From positions 62,001-126,000 of the forward strand of contig JAACTB010000014.1 in assembly GCA_009993605.1 (NCBI GenBank): a DNA stretch of 64,000 nucleotides, given 5' to 3'. Shown here piece by piece: positions 51,242 through 60,191 of the stretch. Under the pieces are notes generated by a model that ran no database searches, had not been told where the DNA came from, and worked only from the letters and a program-made list of their open reading frames with translations. The stretch is from Erythrobacter sp. GTDB taxonomy: Bacteria; Pseudomonadota; Alphaproteobacteria; Sphingomonadales; Sphingomonadaceae. The translations under genes and the position numbers were made by a program. Position 1 is the first letter of the stretch; the number at the start of each line of letters is the position of its first letter.

Positions 51242-52114
51242 ATGGCGCGCTTGGCTGACATGGCTTCGATCGACACCATCTGGCTGGTGCTCAACGCACG
51301 CAGCGGCAGCAATGAAGACGGCGCGATCGCGGAATTGCGCGACCATTGCGCGCGGCGAAACCTCGAACTGACGCACGAGATCTGCTTTCCCGACGACGAT
51401 CTGCCGACGGCGGATGCGCTCGACGATGCAGGGGTGAGATGCCTCGCGGTCTTTACCGGCGACGGGACCCTGAATGCGGCCATCACCGGGCTTTATGGCT
51501 GGTCGGGATCGATCCTGGTGCTGCCGGGCGGGACGATGAACCTGCTCAGCCGCCGGATGCATGGCGAGGCGTCGTGCGAGGAAATCCTCGACCGAATCGC
51601 CAATGGCGCGTTCCGCACGGTCCGCCCCCAGGTCGCCCGATGCGATGCGGGCGATGCGCTGGCGGGGTTGTTGAGCGGGCCGGGCACGGCCTGGGCCAGC
51701 GTGCGGGAGGCGATGCGGGACCTCGACATCGCTGCTCTGGCCGAAGAGACCGGGGATGCGCTGGCCGAAACAACCGGCGGGGCCTTCGTGCGCATGGCCG
51801 AGCCTCCGCTGGGAAGGCGCGAGGGCTATCCCATGATCGAATTCACCCCCAGCCATCGCGGCCTACAGCTCGATGCCTATCACGCGAAGGATCCCGGCGA
51901 TTTCCTGCGCCAGGGATGGGCCCTATTACGTCGCCGTTTCCGCGAAGGTCCGCATGACCGGCTGGGCCTGTTCGACGAACTGACGCTGGAGAATTGCGAA
52001 GGCGAACCGATCGAAGTCCTGCTCGACGGCGAGCCCGCAAGCCTCGGATCGCGCGCGACATTTTCCGTGGCCGCCTGCGAAGTCGATCTGCTAGCGACCG
52101 CGCATGGCTATTGA
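51242..52114 (+). CDS. Diacylglycerol kinase-type lipid kinase
   Basis: 290 residues matching the DAGK catalytic family (PF00781). The nucleotide loop FTGDGTLNAAI (about 76-86) replaces the usual GGDGT with TGDGT, and VLPGGTMNLLSRRM (about 97-110) is the second loop. The C-terminal beta domain is divergent and ends with a PIEVLLDGEPASLG strand typical of these kinases. It may phosphorylate diacylglycerol or another lipid alcohol. It overlaps the phosphoesterase gene by 11 bp. Confidence 0.87.
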   Translation: MARLADMASIDTIWLVLNARSGSNEDGAIAELRDHCARRNLELTHEICFPDDDLPTADALDDAGVRCLAVFTGDGTLNAAITGLYGWSGSILVLPGGTMNLLSRRMHGEASCEEILDRIANGAFRTVRPQVARCDAGDALAGLLSGPGTAWASVREAMRDLDIAALAEETGDALAETTGGAFVRMAEPPLGRREGYPMIEFTPSHRGLQLDAYHAKDPGDFLRQGWALLRRRFREGPHDRLGLFDELTLENCEGEPIEVLLDGEPASLGSRATFSVAACEVDLLATAHGY

Positions 52115-52988
52115 TCCCGCGCCCGTGCATTCCACCACCAACACGCTCGTCTTCCATCTTTCGGACATCCATTTCGGATTGGTGGACGAGGAGGCGATCG
52201 CCTGGGTTAAGCGCGAAATCGCCGAGCGGCGGCCCGATGCGGTCGCTATTACCGGCGATCTCACCATGCGCGCGCGCCATCGCGAATTCGATGCCGCGAC
52301 GCGCTGGATCCGGTCGCTCGACGTGCCGGTCACGGTCGAGGTCGGGAATCACGACCTTCCCTATTTCAACCTGATCGAGCGGTTCTTTACGCCCTATAAG
52401 CGCTTCAAGGGGGTGGAGAGCGTGGTCGAGAAGGAACTCGACCTGCCCGGGCTCGCCATCGTTCCCCTGAAGACGGCGGTCCGCGCGCAGCCGCGCTTCA
52501 ACTGGTCGAAGGGGTGGGTGACCGATGCGGCCCTAACCAAATGCCTCGCGGCGATCGATGCCCTGCCGGACGGGGTCAAGGCGCTCGTCGCGGTGCATCA
52601 TCCGCTGCGCGAGGTGGGGACGAGCGGCACGGCGCTGACCCATGGCGGGCAGAAAGCGCTGACGGCGCTGGCGCAACGCCCGGTCATCGGCGTCCTCAGC
52701 GGCCACGTCCACGATCCCTTCGACCTGGTGCAGGAAACGGTCCACGGCCCCGTGCGGATGATCGGCGCGGGCACTCTGTCGCAGCGGGTCCGTTCGACGC
52801 CGCCAAGCTTCAACGAACTGCACTGGGACGGCGAGACGCTGAAAGTGCGCGCGCGCAATCTGGGCGATGTGCGCACGCGGGACATGCAGATCGACGACGT
52901 GCCCGAAGATGCCATGCCGCCCCGCCAGCCGGGCGAGCCTGTTGCGCCGATCGCCAATGTCCCGCCCACCGATCCGCCGGTTCACTGA
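52104..52988 (+). CDS. Calcineurin-like metallophosphoesterase
   Basis: 294 residues with all metal motifs in order: HLSDIHFG (about 18-25), AITGDLTM (about 48-55), VGNHDLP (about 77-83), AVHHPLR (about 168-174) and SGHVHDPF (about 205-212). It resembles cyclic-nucleotide phosphodiesterase/CpdA-like and other phosphoesterases; the substrate is unknown. It is translationally coupled to the lipid-kinase gene by an 11-bp overlap, so a lipid phosphate is one possibility. Confidence 0.92.
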   Translation: MAIDPAPVHSTTNTLVFHLSDIHFGLVDEEAIAWVKREIAERRPDAVAITGDLTMRARHREFDAATRWIRSLDVPVTVEVGNHDLPYFNLIERFFTPYKRFKGVESVVEKELDLPGLAIVPLKTAVRAQPRFNWSKGWVTDAALTKCLAAIDALPDGVKALVAVHHPLREVGTSGTALTHGGQKALTALAQRPVIGVLSGHVHDPFDLVQETVHGPVRMIGAGTLSQRVRSTPPSFNELHWDGETLKVRARNLGDVRTRDMQIDDVPEDAMPPRQPGEPVAPIANVPPTDPPVH

Positions 52989-53072
52989 GCTGACGGTGTT
53001 TTGGGGCCGGACGTCAACCCGATCCTAACCTAACCCGCCTATGTCTGCGTTCGCAATCACGGGAGGCAGATC

Positions 53073-53273
53073 ATGGCTGAACTCATCAAAGCCTTGCCCT
53101 GCGGGGCCTTGCTGGCGTGGATCACCGCGCTCTTCATCGGACATGCCGGGGGCATGGGTGGAACGCTGGCCGTCGAACAGATGCAGGTGATGGATCAGAC
53201 GTTCTACTGGTCGTGGCCGATATTCCTCGGCGGGACCGCGTTGGCTTGGGGCATCATGGCGCTACAGGCTTAA
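53073..53273 (+). CDS. Small membrane protein, hypothetical
   Basis: 66 residues with two hydrophobic helices (about 8-26 and 45-63). A clear GGGAGG ribosome binding site lies 8-9 bases before the ATG at 53073, which supports expression. The first helix carries a CGALLAW stretch and the loop has GGMGGTLAVEQMQVMDQTF. No family recognised. Confidence 0.7.
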   Translation: MAELIKALPCGALLAWITALFIGHAGGMGGTLAVEQMQVMDQTFYWSWPIFLGGTALAWGIMALQA

Positions 53274-53341
53274 GTTTCGAAACCTGACCCGCCCCCACTG
53301 CGTGGCCCGATCCGGACCGTTCCGACCCCAAATGTCGTCAC

Positions 53342-53378
53342 AAAAAAAAGGCGGCCCCGCTCGCGCAGGACCGCCTTT
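53342..53378 (-). terminator. Rho-independent terminator of rplM-rpsI
   Basis: Stem AAAGGCGG/CCGCCTTT (53347-53354 with 53371-53378) and a T8 run on the minus strand (53349-53342), 31 bases after the rpsI stop. Confidence 0.85.
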
Positions 53379-53408
53379 CCTCGGTGATCGAAAAGATCGC
53401 TGTAAGAC

Positions 53409-54038
53409 TTAGCGCTTCGAGAACTGGAAGCTGCGGCGAGCCTTGGCGCGGCCGTACTTCTTGCGTTCCACCACGCGGCTGTCGCGGGTGAGGAAGCCGG
53501 CGGCCTTGACGGTGCCGCGCAGCGTCGGTTCGTACTTGGTCAGCGCCTGGCTGATGCCGTGCTTGACCGCACCGGCCTGGCCCGAGAGACCGCCGCCGCG
53601 CACGGTGGCGATGACGTCGTACTGGCCTTCACGATCGGTGATGGTGAAGGGCTGGTTGATGATCAGACGCAGGGTCGGACGCGCGAAATAGACTTCCTGC
53701 TCCTTGCCGTTGACGATGACCTTGCCGCTGCCGGGCTTGAGCCAGACGCGCGCGGTGGCGTCCTTGCGGCGGCCGGTGGCATAGGCGCGGCCCTGCTTGT
53801 CCAGTTCCTGCTCGCGCAGGGGAACTTCGGCGCGCTGCGCGATCTCGGCGGAGTCGCCCTGCGGGGCATCGCCGGCGATGTCCTTGAGATCGGCGAGGTC
53901 CGAAACGCTGCTCTTCGCGTCGGCGCCTTCGTTCTCGCTCGTCGCACCCTTGGTCGCGGCGTCAGCAGGCGTGTCGGCGGCGTTCGCCGCGCCGTTTTCG
54001 GACGCGGTGGTGTCGGGCGTGGTGTTGTCGTCGGCCAT
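53409..54038 (-). CDS. rpsI: 30S ribosomal protein S9 with long acidic N-terminal extension
   Basis: 209 residues. The S9 core begins near residue 83 ([19 protein letters not shown]) and ends with [17 protein letters not shown], whose tail contacts the P-site tRNA. The first about 80 residues are Asp/Ala/Thr-rich and disordered, unlike the usual 130-residue S9. The ATG overlaps the rplM stop (TAATG), which supports the long form. A terminator follows. Confidence 0.97.
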   Translation of the reverse strand: MADDNTTPDTTASENGAANAADTPADAATKGATSENEGADAKSSVSDLADLKDIAGDAPQGDSAEIAQRAEVPLREQELDKQGRAYATGRRKDATARVWLKPGSGKVIVNGKEQEVYFARPTLRLIINQPFTITDREGQYDVIATVRGGGLSGQAGAVKHGISQALTKYEPTLRGTVKAAGFLTRDSRVVERKKYGRAKARRSFQFSKR

Positions 54039-54517
54039 TATGCGGCAGCCTTGTTCTTGCGGTTCAACGAAGCGACGTCGAGCGTCTGCGGCTGCTGGCC
54101 GTCATGCGGGTGTTCGGTCCCGGCATAGAGGTGGAGCGCCTTCATCTGCGCCCGGCCCAGCGGCCCGCGCGGGATCATGCGCTGCACGGCCTTTTCCAGC
54201 ACGCGCTCGGGGAAGCGGCCTTCCAGCACCTTGGCCGGAGTCGTTTCCTTGATGCCGCCGGGGTGGCCGGTGTGCTTGTAATAGATCTTGTCGGTCATCT
54301 TGCGGCCGGTGAACTTCACCTTGTCCGCGTTGATGATGATGACGTGATCGCCGCAATCGACATGGGGCGTGAAGCTCGGCTTGTGCTTGCCGCGCAGGTG
54401 ATTGGCGACGATCGCCGCGAGGCGCCCGACGACGAGCCCTTCGGCGTCGATCAGGTGCCATTTCTTTTCGACCTCTGCCGGTTTGATCGACCGGGTGGTC
54501 TTGGTGAGAGCCTTCAT
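54038..54517 (-). CDS. rplM: 50S ribosomal protein L13
   Basis: 159 residues. Signature [39 protein letters not shown] (split; about 21-59), [12 protein letters not shown] and [21 protein letters not shown] (split). L13 is an early assembly protein of the 50S subunit. It is followed directly by rpsI, the normal order. A TTGACT (54641-54636, minus strand) upstream could be a -35, but no good -10 is seen. Confidence 0.97.
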   Translation of the reverse strand: MKALTKTTRSIKPAEVEKKWHLIDAEGLVVGRLAAIVANHLRGKHKPSFTPHVDCGDHVIIINADKVKFTGRKMTDKIYYKHTGHPGGIKETTPAKVLEGRFPERVLEKAVQRMIPRGPLGRAQMKALHLYAGTEHPHDGQQPQTLDVASLNRKNKAAA

Positions 54518-54662
54518 GGCGCTGTTCCGTCCTGTCTGTTGTCTGGGCCCGACGCGAGGCCGGATCCGTTAAGCAGCGAATCCGGGCAGACCGGATATCG
54601 CGATGCGGCGCGCAAATGGCTTCGGATCGCTCGCAAGTCAAGCAAATCCGGGGATGCTGGAT

Positions 54663-54680
54663 GCGGTATAATAATACCGC
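54663..54680. repeat. 7-bp inverted repeat upstream of rplM
   Basis: GCGGTAT (54663-54669) and ATACCGC (54674-54680) flank AATA. The right arm touches the stop codon of the minus-strand gene that ends at 54680. It could be a weak terminator for that gene or an operator for rplM. Confidence 0.4.
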
Positions 54681-55441
54681 TAGGGCGCGGGCAAGTCCGG
54701 CTCAAGCGTCCAGCTGTCACGCGAAAGCCGCGTATCCGGGCCAATCCGCGTGCGGATGCGGCGCTCGAACCGGTCGAGCAGCCCAGTGTCGGGATCGGCC
54801 ACGGCCTCGGTTTCGATCGCGACACCCGCCGTTTCGCCCCCCGCCTCCATCGGACGTTCTTCGCGCGTCGATCCGGTCGTGGGGAAGAACAGGTCGCTGG
54901 GGACCCGGCTCAAAAGCAAGGCGGCGCGATTCGAAACCTCGGCCAGGAATTGCCGCGCGGCGGGAATGCGCGGATCGCCTGCGGGCAGGGCTTCGAACAG
55001 TGCGAGCGCCAGCTCCGCTGCCGTCGCGATCTCGGGCGATCCCTTTCTCTCGCCGCGCGGAAGGATCAGGCCGTTCGCATCGAGTGTGGCGGGAAGGAAG
55101 CCGGTCTCCTGCCGCCGCTCCTCGATAGCGGCGAAGGCCCCGAGTGAGGGCGGCGCGTCGACGCTGGCCGAAATCTGCGATCCCGAAACGCCCAGACCGC
55201 GACCCACGGCCTCGAAGCGGCAGGCCCATGCGCGGCGCACGATGATCGATTTCGCCCCGCGAATTTCCCGCTCGAGTTCACGATGGAGCGTGAAGGCGAG
55301 GCCGGGCGCGACAATCGGGCCCGGACGGGCAGCCATGGCGGCCCGGATCGGCAAGGCGAAGATCGGCAGGCCAAGGATCGGCATGATCGCGAGAGCCGCG
55401 ACCTTACGAAGGACATCGCGCCGGTCCGTCGCTTGCGTCAC
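54680..55441 (-). CDS. Hypothetical exported protein (253 aa)
   Basis: 253 residues. The N-terminus (DRRDVLRKVAALAIMPILGL) has a twin-arginine and a hydrophobic stretch, so Tat or Sec export is possible. The rest is soluble and helical, with VRRAWACRFEAVGRG and ALFEALPAGDPRIPAARQFL. No family recognised. It starts 3 bp after ctaA on the same strand, so it may belong to the heme A/oxidase unit. Confidence 0.65.
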   Translation of the reverse strand: MTQATDRRDVLRKVAALAIMPILGLPIFALPIRAAMAARPGPIVAPGLAFTLHRELEREIRGAKSIIVRRAWACRFEAVGRGLGVSGSQISASVDAPPSLGAFAAIEERRQETGFLPATLDANGLILPRGERKGSPEIATAAELALALFEALPAGDPRIPAARQFLAEVSNRAALLLSRVPSDLFFPTTGSTREERPMEAGGETAGVAIETEAVADPDTGLLDRFERRIRTRIGPDTRLSRDSWTLEPDLPAP

Positions 55442-55444
55442 AAT

Positions 55445-56479
55445 TCAGGCTTTGCGACCAAGCGCGTGCGCGCCCCAGGCGAAGCTCGCGGTCAAGAGCG
55501 CACCCACCACCTGATGCGCCACGGCGAGCCAGAGCGCGACACCGCTCATCACTGTGGCGATGCCGAGCAGGATCTGCGTGCCCAGAAGCGCATTCATCGT
55601 GATCGAGGCAGGGCGCGCGATCGGCTTCACGCGCCGCGCCATCACGATCAGCGCCACGAACGCGACCCACGCCCACCACCGATGGACGAAATGGATGAGG
55701 AAGGGATCGTGCGTCAGCGCGTGGACCATGCCGCCCGTCGCATCGAATTCCGGCACCAGCCGGCCCTGCATCAGCGGCCATGTGTCGGAGGCGAGCCCGG
55801 CATTGAGGCCCGCGACCCAGGCCCCCAGAAGAAGCTGGACGAACAGGATCGCGCCCACCCAGCTCGCCGTCACCGTCCAGCGCGAGCGCGGCCTGTCCTC
55901 CCGGCCCAATTGCCGCAGGTCGAGCGCGGTCCAGGCGAGGCCGCCCAGCGTGAAGAACGCTGTCAGCAAATGGATCGACAGCCAGAAATGGCTCACATCG
56001 GTCATCGTGCCCGCAAGCCCGCTCCTGACCATGAACCAGCCGAACACGCCCTGGAGACCGCCAAGCGCGAGCAGGGCGACCAGCCGATGCTTGTATCCTT
56101 GCGGAATCGCGCCCTTCACCCAGAACCAGGCCAGCGGCACGGCGAAGGCCAGTCCGATCACGCGACCGAGCAGCCGGTGGGCCCATTCCCAGAAATAGAT
56201 GAATTTGAACGCGGCCAGATCCATGCCCGCCGGGCCGGTCACGTTGATATATTCCCCGGTCCGGCGGTAGAGATCGAATTCGGCCTGCCACGCCGCCTCG
56301 CTCAGCGGGGGGATGGCGCCGGTGATCGGCTTCCATTGCGTGATCGACAAGCCGCTTTCGGTGAGGCGCGTAATCCCGCCGACGGCCACCATGAGGACGA
56401 CGAGAGCCGCCACCACCAACAGCCAGTTGGCGATCGCGATCGGGCGCGAAGGCGCGGACACATGCGGTTCGGATACCAT
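55445..56479 (-). CDS. ctaA: Heme A synthase (COX15/CtaA)
   Basis: 344 residues with eight membrane helices. The family signatures are VGGITRLTESGLSITQWKPITG (split; about 33-54), FIYFWEWAHRLLGRVIG (about 93-109), with one heme-ligand His, GGLQGVFGWFMVRSG, SIHLLTAF, and FVHRWWAW and AHQVVGALL, with the remaining His. It converts heme O to heme A for aa3-type oxidases. The ATG at 56479 gives the expected short cytosolic start. Confidence 0.96.
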   Translation of the reverse strand: MVSEPHVSAPSRPIAIANWLLVVAALVVLMVAVGGITRLTESGLSITQWKPITGAIPPLSEAAWQAEFDLYRRTGEYINVTGPAGMDLAAFKFIYFWEWAHRLLGRVIGLAFAVPLAWFWVKGAIPQGYKHRLVALLALGGLQGVFGWFMVRSGLAGTMTDVSHFWLSIHLLTAFFTLGGLAWTALDLRQLGREDRPRSRWTVTASWVGAILFVQLLLGAWVAGLNAGLASDTWPLMQGRLVPEFDATGGMVHALTHDPFLIHFVHRWWAWVAFVALIVMARRVKPIARPASITMNALLGTQILLGIATVMSGVALWLAVAHQVVGALLTASFAWGAHALGRKA

Positions 56480-56599
56480 GCGCGTTCATTGCTGCGCGGC
56501 GCAGCGCTTCGCAAGTGCATTCGCTGCACCGCGCACGCGCTCGGCTGCAATCTGAACACGCTAGCCGGAGCGCTCGCATACTGGGCGACCCCTTGCATA

Positions 56600-56616
56600 A
56601 TGTTACACCGTCACAT
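56600..56616. promoter_or_regulatory. Imperfect dyad upstream of merC-like gene, possible metal-regulator site
   Basis: ATGTTAC (56600-56606), ACC, GTCACAT (56610-56616): seven-base arms that match at six positions, ending 2 bases before the ATG. The TGTTA/TGACA-like arms recall Fur/Zur-family boxes, but the match is partial. Confidence 0.35.
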
Positions 56617-56618
56617 AC

Positions 56619-57014
56619 ATGACCCCCATGGTGGAACGCCCCGTCTCTCCGATTCGGCGCCGGCTCGATCGCGCCGGTATCGTCCTGTCGGGGCTGTGCG
56701 CGGTGCATTGCATCGTCAGCATCGTGATCGTCGCGGGGGTGGGCGCCGGGCTCGGTATCGGCGGCGAACTGTTCCTCAATCCCGATATCCACCGGATCGG
56801 CCTTGTTCTCGCGGTCCTGATCGCCGCGGTGGCGATCGGCTGGGGCGCGCTGCGCCATCGCAAGGCGGCGCCTTTCGTGATCGCGATGACGGGCCTCACC
56901 TTCATGGGCGGCGCGCTTGCCGTGCCGCATGGGCAGAAGGAAGCGATCCTGACCATTATCGGCGTCGCGCTGGTCTCGCTCGGCCACATCCTCAACTTGC
57001 GCCAATCGCATTGA
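56619..57014 (+). CDS. MerC domain membrane protein
   Basis: 131 residues with four membrane helices. The MerC-type signature is the Cys and His in [12 protein letters not shown] (about 26-37) and the [20 protein letters not shown] segment. MerC is a mercury-uptake protein in mer operons, but no merR, merA or merT is near, so another metal ion may be handled. ATG 56619 follows a dyad that could be a metal-regulator site; ATG 56628 is an alternative start. Confidence 0.85.
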   Translation: MTPMVERPVSPIRRRLDRAGIVLSGLCAVHCIVSIVIVAGVGAGLGIGGELFLNPDIHRIGLVLAVLIAAVAIGWGALRHRKAAPFVIAMTGLTFMGGALAVPHGQKEAILTIIGVALVSLGHILNLRQSH

Positions 57015-57033
57015 GGCTTATGTCGCGCGGATC

Positions 57034-58050
57034 ATGACCGCGCTCCTGTCCCTTACCGTCAACGGCGAGACCCGCCGCACCTCCGCCACCACCGTCGCCG
57101 ATCTCGTCCGCGAGCTCGATCTCGACCCCGCCAAGGTGGCGGTCGAACGCAACGGCACGATCGCACCGCGCAGCGAACTCGAACAGCACGCGCTGGCAGA
57201 GGGCGACACGCTGGAGATCGTCCATTTCGTTGGGGGTGGCGACCATACGGTCGCGGGGGGCGGCGGCGACCATGACCCGCAGCACGACAGCTGGACTGTC
57301 GCGGGCCGCACGTTCCGGTCGCGCCTGATCGTCGGCACGGGTAAGTACAAGGACTTCGCCCAGAACGCCGCCGCGCTCGAAGCCTCGGGGGCGGAGATCG
57401 TCACCGTGGCGGTGCGGCGCGTCAATGTCAGCGATCCCAAGGCGCCGATGCTGACCGATTTCATCGATCCGAAGAAAGTCACCTACCTCCCCAACACTGC
57501 CGGATGCTTCACCGCCGACGATGCGATCCGCACGCTGCGCCTGGCGCGCGAGGCGGGGGGCTGGGACCTTGTGAAGCTGGAAGTCCTCGGCGAGGCGCGT
57601 ACGCTCTATCCCGATATGCGCGAGACTCTGAAGGCAACCGAGGTGCTGGCGAAGGAAGGCTTCCTTCCCATGGTCTATTGCGTCGACGATCCCATCGCGG
57701 CGAAGCAGCTGGAAGAGGCGGGCGCGGTCGCGGTGATGCCTCTCGGCGCGCCGATCGGATCGGGTCTCGGCATTCAGAACCGCGTGACCATCCGCCTGAT
57801 AAAGGAAGGCGCCAGCGTGCCCGTCCTCGTCGATGCGGGCGTCGGCACGGCGAGCGATGCGGCGGTCGCCATGGAGCTGGGTTGCGACGGTGTCTTGATG
57901 AACACCGCCATCGCCGAAGCGAAGGACCCGATCCGCATGGCCCGCGCGATGAAACTGGCGGTCGAGGCCGGGCGCGACGCCTATCTGTCTGGCCGGATGG
58001 CGACGCGCAAATACGCCGATCCTTCCAGCCCGCTGGCCGGCCTGATTTAA
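57034..58050 (+). CDS. thiG: ThiS-ThiG fusion: sulfur carrier and thiazole synthase in one chain
   Basis: 338 residues. Residues 1-68 are ThiS ([22 protein letters not shown], ending VHFVGGG). A Gly/His/Asp-rich linker (about 69-85) joins ThiG from about 86: [15 protein letters not shown], the Schiff-base Lys in [27 protein letters not shown] and [21 protein letters not shown]. ThiG makes the thiazole of thiamin from dehydroglycine, deoxyxylulose phosphate and sulfur from ThiS. ThiS normally acts through a free C-terminal Gly-Gly thiocarboxylate, which a fusion lacks unless the chain is cleaved. Confidence 0.92.
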   Translation: MTALLSLTVNGETRRTSATTVADLVRELDLDPAKVAVERNGTIAPRSELEQHALAEGDTLEIVHFVGGGDHTVAGGGGDHDPQHDSWTVAGRTFRSRLIVGTGKYKDFAQNAAALEASGAEIVTVAVRRVNVSDPKAPMLTDFIDPKKVTYLPNTAGCFTADDAIRTLRLAREAGGWDLVKLEVLGEARTLYPDMRETLKATEVLAKEGFLPMVYCVDDPIAAKQLEEAGAVAVMPLGAPIGSGLGIQNRVTIRLIKEGASVPVLVDAGVGTASDAAVAMELGCDGVLMNTAIAEAKDPIRMARAMKLAVEAGRDAYLSGRMATRKYADPSSPLAGLI

Positions 58051-58056
58051 GCGCGG

Positions 58057-58326
58057 TCAGTCTTCTATCGAATCGTCGTGCCCGGTCCCGGCGGACAGGA
58101 AGACCAACCCCATCAGCGCGCTCGCCAGCAGCATGGTGAACCCGATCCCCAGCGCGATCGCGATGTAATAATGGACCGAAGCCTCGCCATCCCCGTCATA
58201 GAGGATGGCCAGCGCCAGAGCGACCACGCCGACCGTCACCAGCAGCATGAAGCGCATGATCCGCCGGTATCGTGCCCACGCAAAGGCAGCGGTTTCGGGA
58301 TCTTCGAGCGGAGACTTGCGGGCCAT
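58057..58326 (-). CDS. Two-helix membrane protein, hypothetical
   Basis: 89 residues from ATG 58326. Two hydrophobic helices (about 25-43 and 56-79) and an acidic C-terminus. The N-terminus ARKSPLEDPETAAFAWARYRRIMRFM is a typical small sphingomonad membrane-protein opening. No named family. It is convergent with the thiazole synthase gene. Confidence 0.72.
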   Translation of the reverse strand: MARKSPLEDPETAAFAWARYRRIMRFMLLVTVGVVALALAILYDGDGEASVHYYIAIALGIGFTMLLASALMGLVFLSAGTGHDDSIED

Positions 58327-58445
58327 GCGCCTTGCAATGGGCAATCCCGGCCCCCGGTGCAAGGGCGGGACGATTCGACGCGATTCGCCTTTTTGCCGCG
58401 ATGATGGCATTCTCCGGGCTCACTTGGGGTTGAGGGAGAGCGCGG

Positions 58446-58877
58446 ATGAATATCGGAAACCTGATCGAAGGCCGGGCAAGCTCGGACATCGTGAGCTGTA
58501 CTGTCGACCAGACCATGCGCGATGTCGTCGCTTTACTGGCGGATCGGCGGATCGGCGCCTTGCCGGTGATGGAACAAGGCCGGGTCGCGGGCATCTTTTC
58601 GGAACGCGACGTTCTTTATTGCCTGGCCAAGGAAGGAGCCGCCGCGCTCGATCGTCCGGTGCGAGAAGCGATGACGGCGCCCGCCATCACAGTCGACCGC
58701 ATGACCGAGATCGATGACGCGCTGGCGCTGATGACGCGGCGGCGCATCCGCCATCTCCCCGTGCTCGACGGCGAGACCTTGTGCGGCTTTATTTCGATCG
58801 GCGATCTGGTCAAATCGAAGATCGATCAGGTCGAAAGCGAAGCGGCGCAGATGCGGCAATATATTCAGACCGCCTGA
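58446..58877 (+). CDS. CBS domain-containing protein
   Basis: 143 residues made of two CBS motifs: DVVALLADRRIGALPVMEQGRVAGIFSERDVL (split; about 26-57) and ALALMTRRRIRHLPVLDGETLCGFISIGDLVK (split; about 92-122), with a C-terminal helix. It probably binds an adenine nucleotide as an energy sensor. It is a stand-alone protein; no partner can be named. Confidence 0.93.
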   Translation: MNIGNLIEGRASSDIVSCTVDQTMRDVVALLADRRIGALPVMEQGRVAGIFSERDVLYCLAKEGAAALDRPVREAMTAPAITVDRMTEIDDALALMTRRRIRHLPVLDGETLCGFISIGDLVKSKIDQVESEAAQMRQYIQTA

Positions 58878-58919
58878 GACGCGCTTGAGGGCGGGGCTCG
58901 GGCTCCCTACATCGAGACC

Positions 58920-59264
58920 ATGGCCGAATCCCTCTCCCTGACCCGCCCGACCCTGACCCAGGCTGCCGCCGACCGTGTTGCAGCCATCGCGGCCAAGCAG
59001 GGCGCGCCCGCGATCCTGCGCCTCTCCGTCGAGGGCGGGGGCTGTTCGGGCTTCCAGTACAAGTTCGGCCTCGCCCCCGAAGCCGAGAGCGACGACATGG
59101 TGAGCGAAACCGGCGATGTGCGCCTGATCGTCGATCCGGTCAGTCTCGACCTCGTCGCGGGCAGCACGGTCGATTTCGTCGAATCGCTGGGCGGCGCGGC
59201 CTTCCGCGTCGAAAACCCGCAAGCGGCGGCGGGGTGCGGGTGCGGAACCAGCTTCGGGATTTGA
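58920..59264 (+). CDS. erpA: Iron-sulfur insertion protein (ErpA-like A-type carrier)
   Basis: 114 residues with A-type cysteines: VEGGGCSGFQYKFG (about 37-50) and GCGCGTSFGI at the end. The order of residues around the first Cys (GGGCSGF) is that of ErpA/IscA rather than SufA. It delivers clusters to target proteins and complements the sufA homologue at 25692. Confidence 0.93.
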   Translation: MAESLSLTRPTLTQAAADRVAAIAAKQGAPAILRLSVEGGGCSGFQYKFGLAPEAESDDMVSETGDVRLIVDPVSLDLVAGSTVDFVESLGGAAFRVENPQAAAGCGCGTSFGI

Positions 59265-59302
59265 ATTAGACGCGAAGGCCGGTTTGAGGCAGACGAACGC
59301 CC

Positions 59303-60088
59303 ATGCGTATCGCCAGCTTCAATATAAACGGGATCAAGGCGCGCCTGCCGCGTCTCAAGGAATGGCTTGCGGAGACGCGGCCCACGGTCGCCTGCCTGCA
59401 GGAGATCAAGACTCAGGACGAAGGCTTTCCGGCGTCCGAGTTCGAGGAGATCGGCTATCACGCGATCTGGCACGGGCAAAAGAGCTTCAACGGCGTCGCG
59501 ATCCTCGCAGATGGAGTAAAGCCGGTCGAAACGCGGCGCGGCCTGCCCGAACTCTTTCCCGAAGACGGTGACGACGATCACGCCCGCTATCTCGAAGCGG
59601 ACGTCAACGGCGTGCGCGTCGGGTGCATCTATCTGCCCAACGGCAATCCCCTCCCGGGGCCTAAATTCGACTACAAGCTGCGCTGGATGGAGCGGTTGCG
59701 CGCGCACGCCGCCGATCTATGGGAACAGGAGATCCCCACCGCCCTGGTCGGCGATTACAACGTGATCCCCGAGGACAAGGATGTCTGGTCACCCAAGGTG
59801 ATGGCGAGCGATGCGCTGATGCAGCCCGAATCGCGCGATGCCTATGCGCGGATGCTGGCCGACGGGTGGACCGATGCGATCGACACGCTCAATCCGCGCG
59901 GCGGGGTGTGGACATTTTGGGACTATCAGGCGGGCGCGTGGCAGCGCGATCACGGGTTTCGGATCGACCACCTGCTCCTCAGCCCCGAACTTGCCGACCG
60001 AATGACGGCGGCAGGCGTCGACAAGGAATATCGCGGCCGCGAGAAATCGAGCGACCACACGCCGGTCTGGGTTGAGTTGCGGGATTGA
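59303..60088 (+). CDS. xth: Exodeoxyribonuclease III
   Basis: 261 residues of the exonuclease-endonuclease-phosphatase fold: ASFNINGIKARLPRL at the start, CLQEIKTQ with the metal Glu, GDYNVIPEDKDVW (about 151-163), and the C-terminal SSDHTPVWVEL catalytic His. It acts as an AP endonuclease and 3'-exonuclease in base-excision repair. ATG 59303 is chosen. Confidence 0.96.
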   Translation: MRIASFNINGIKARLPRLKEWLAETRPTVACLQEIKTQDEGFPASEFEEIGYHAIWHGQKSFNGVAILADGVKPVETRRGLPELFPEDGDDDHARYLEADVNGVRVGCIYLPNGNPLPGPKFDYKLRWMERLRAHAADLWEQEIPTALVGDYNVIPEDKDVWSPKVMASDALMQPESRDAYARMLADGWTDAIDTLNPRGGVWTFWDYQAGAWQRDHGFRIDHLLLSPELADRMTAAGVDKEYRGREKSSDHTPVWVELRD

Positions 60089-60102
60089 TCTCGATCGCGA
60101 TC

Positions 60103-60175
60103 GGTCGCGTCAGCGACCGCAAGCGCGACCGCGCGCCGGCCGGTAGGCCGAAGCCAAGCGAGCCGAACGGCTCGC
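60103..60175. repeat. GC-rich palindromes between convergent genes
   Basis: GGTCGC/GCGACC (60103-60108 with 60113-60118) and a near-perfect palindrome GCGAGCCG-AA-CGGCTCGC (60158-60175). They lie in the 103-bp gap between xth and the cell-wall hydrolase gene and may act as bidirectional terminators, although no T run is seen. Confidence 0.5.
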
Positions 60176-60191
60176 GCCCGGCGCTTGAGGG

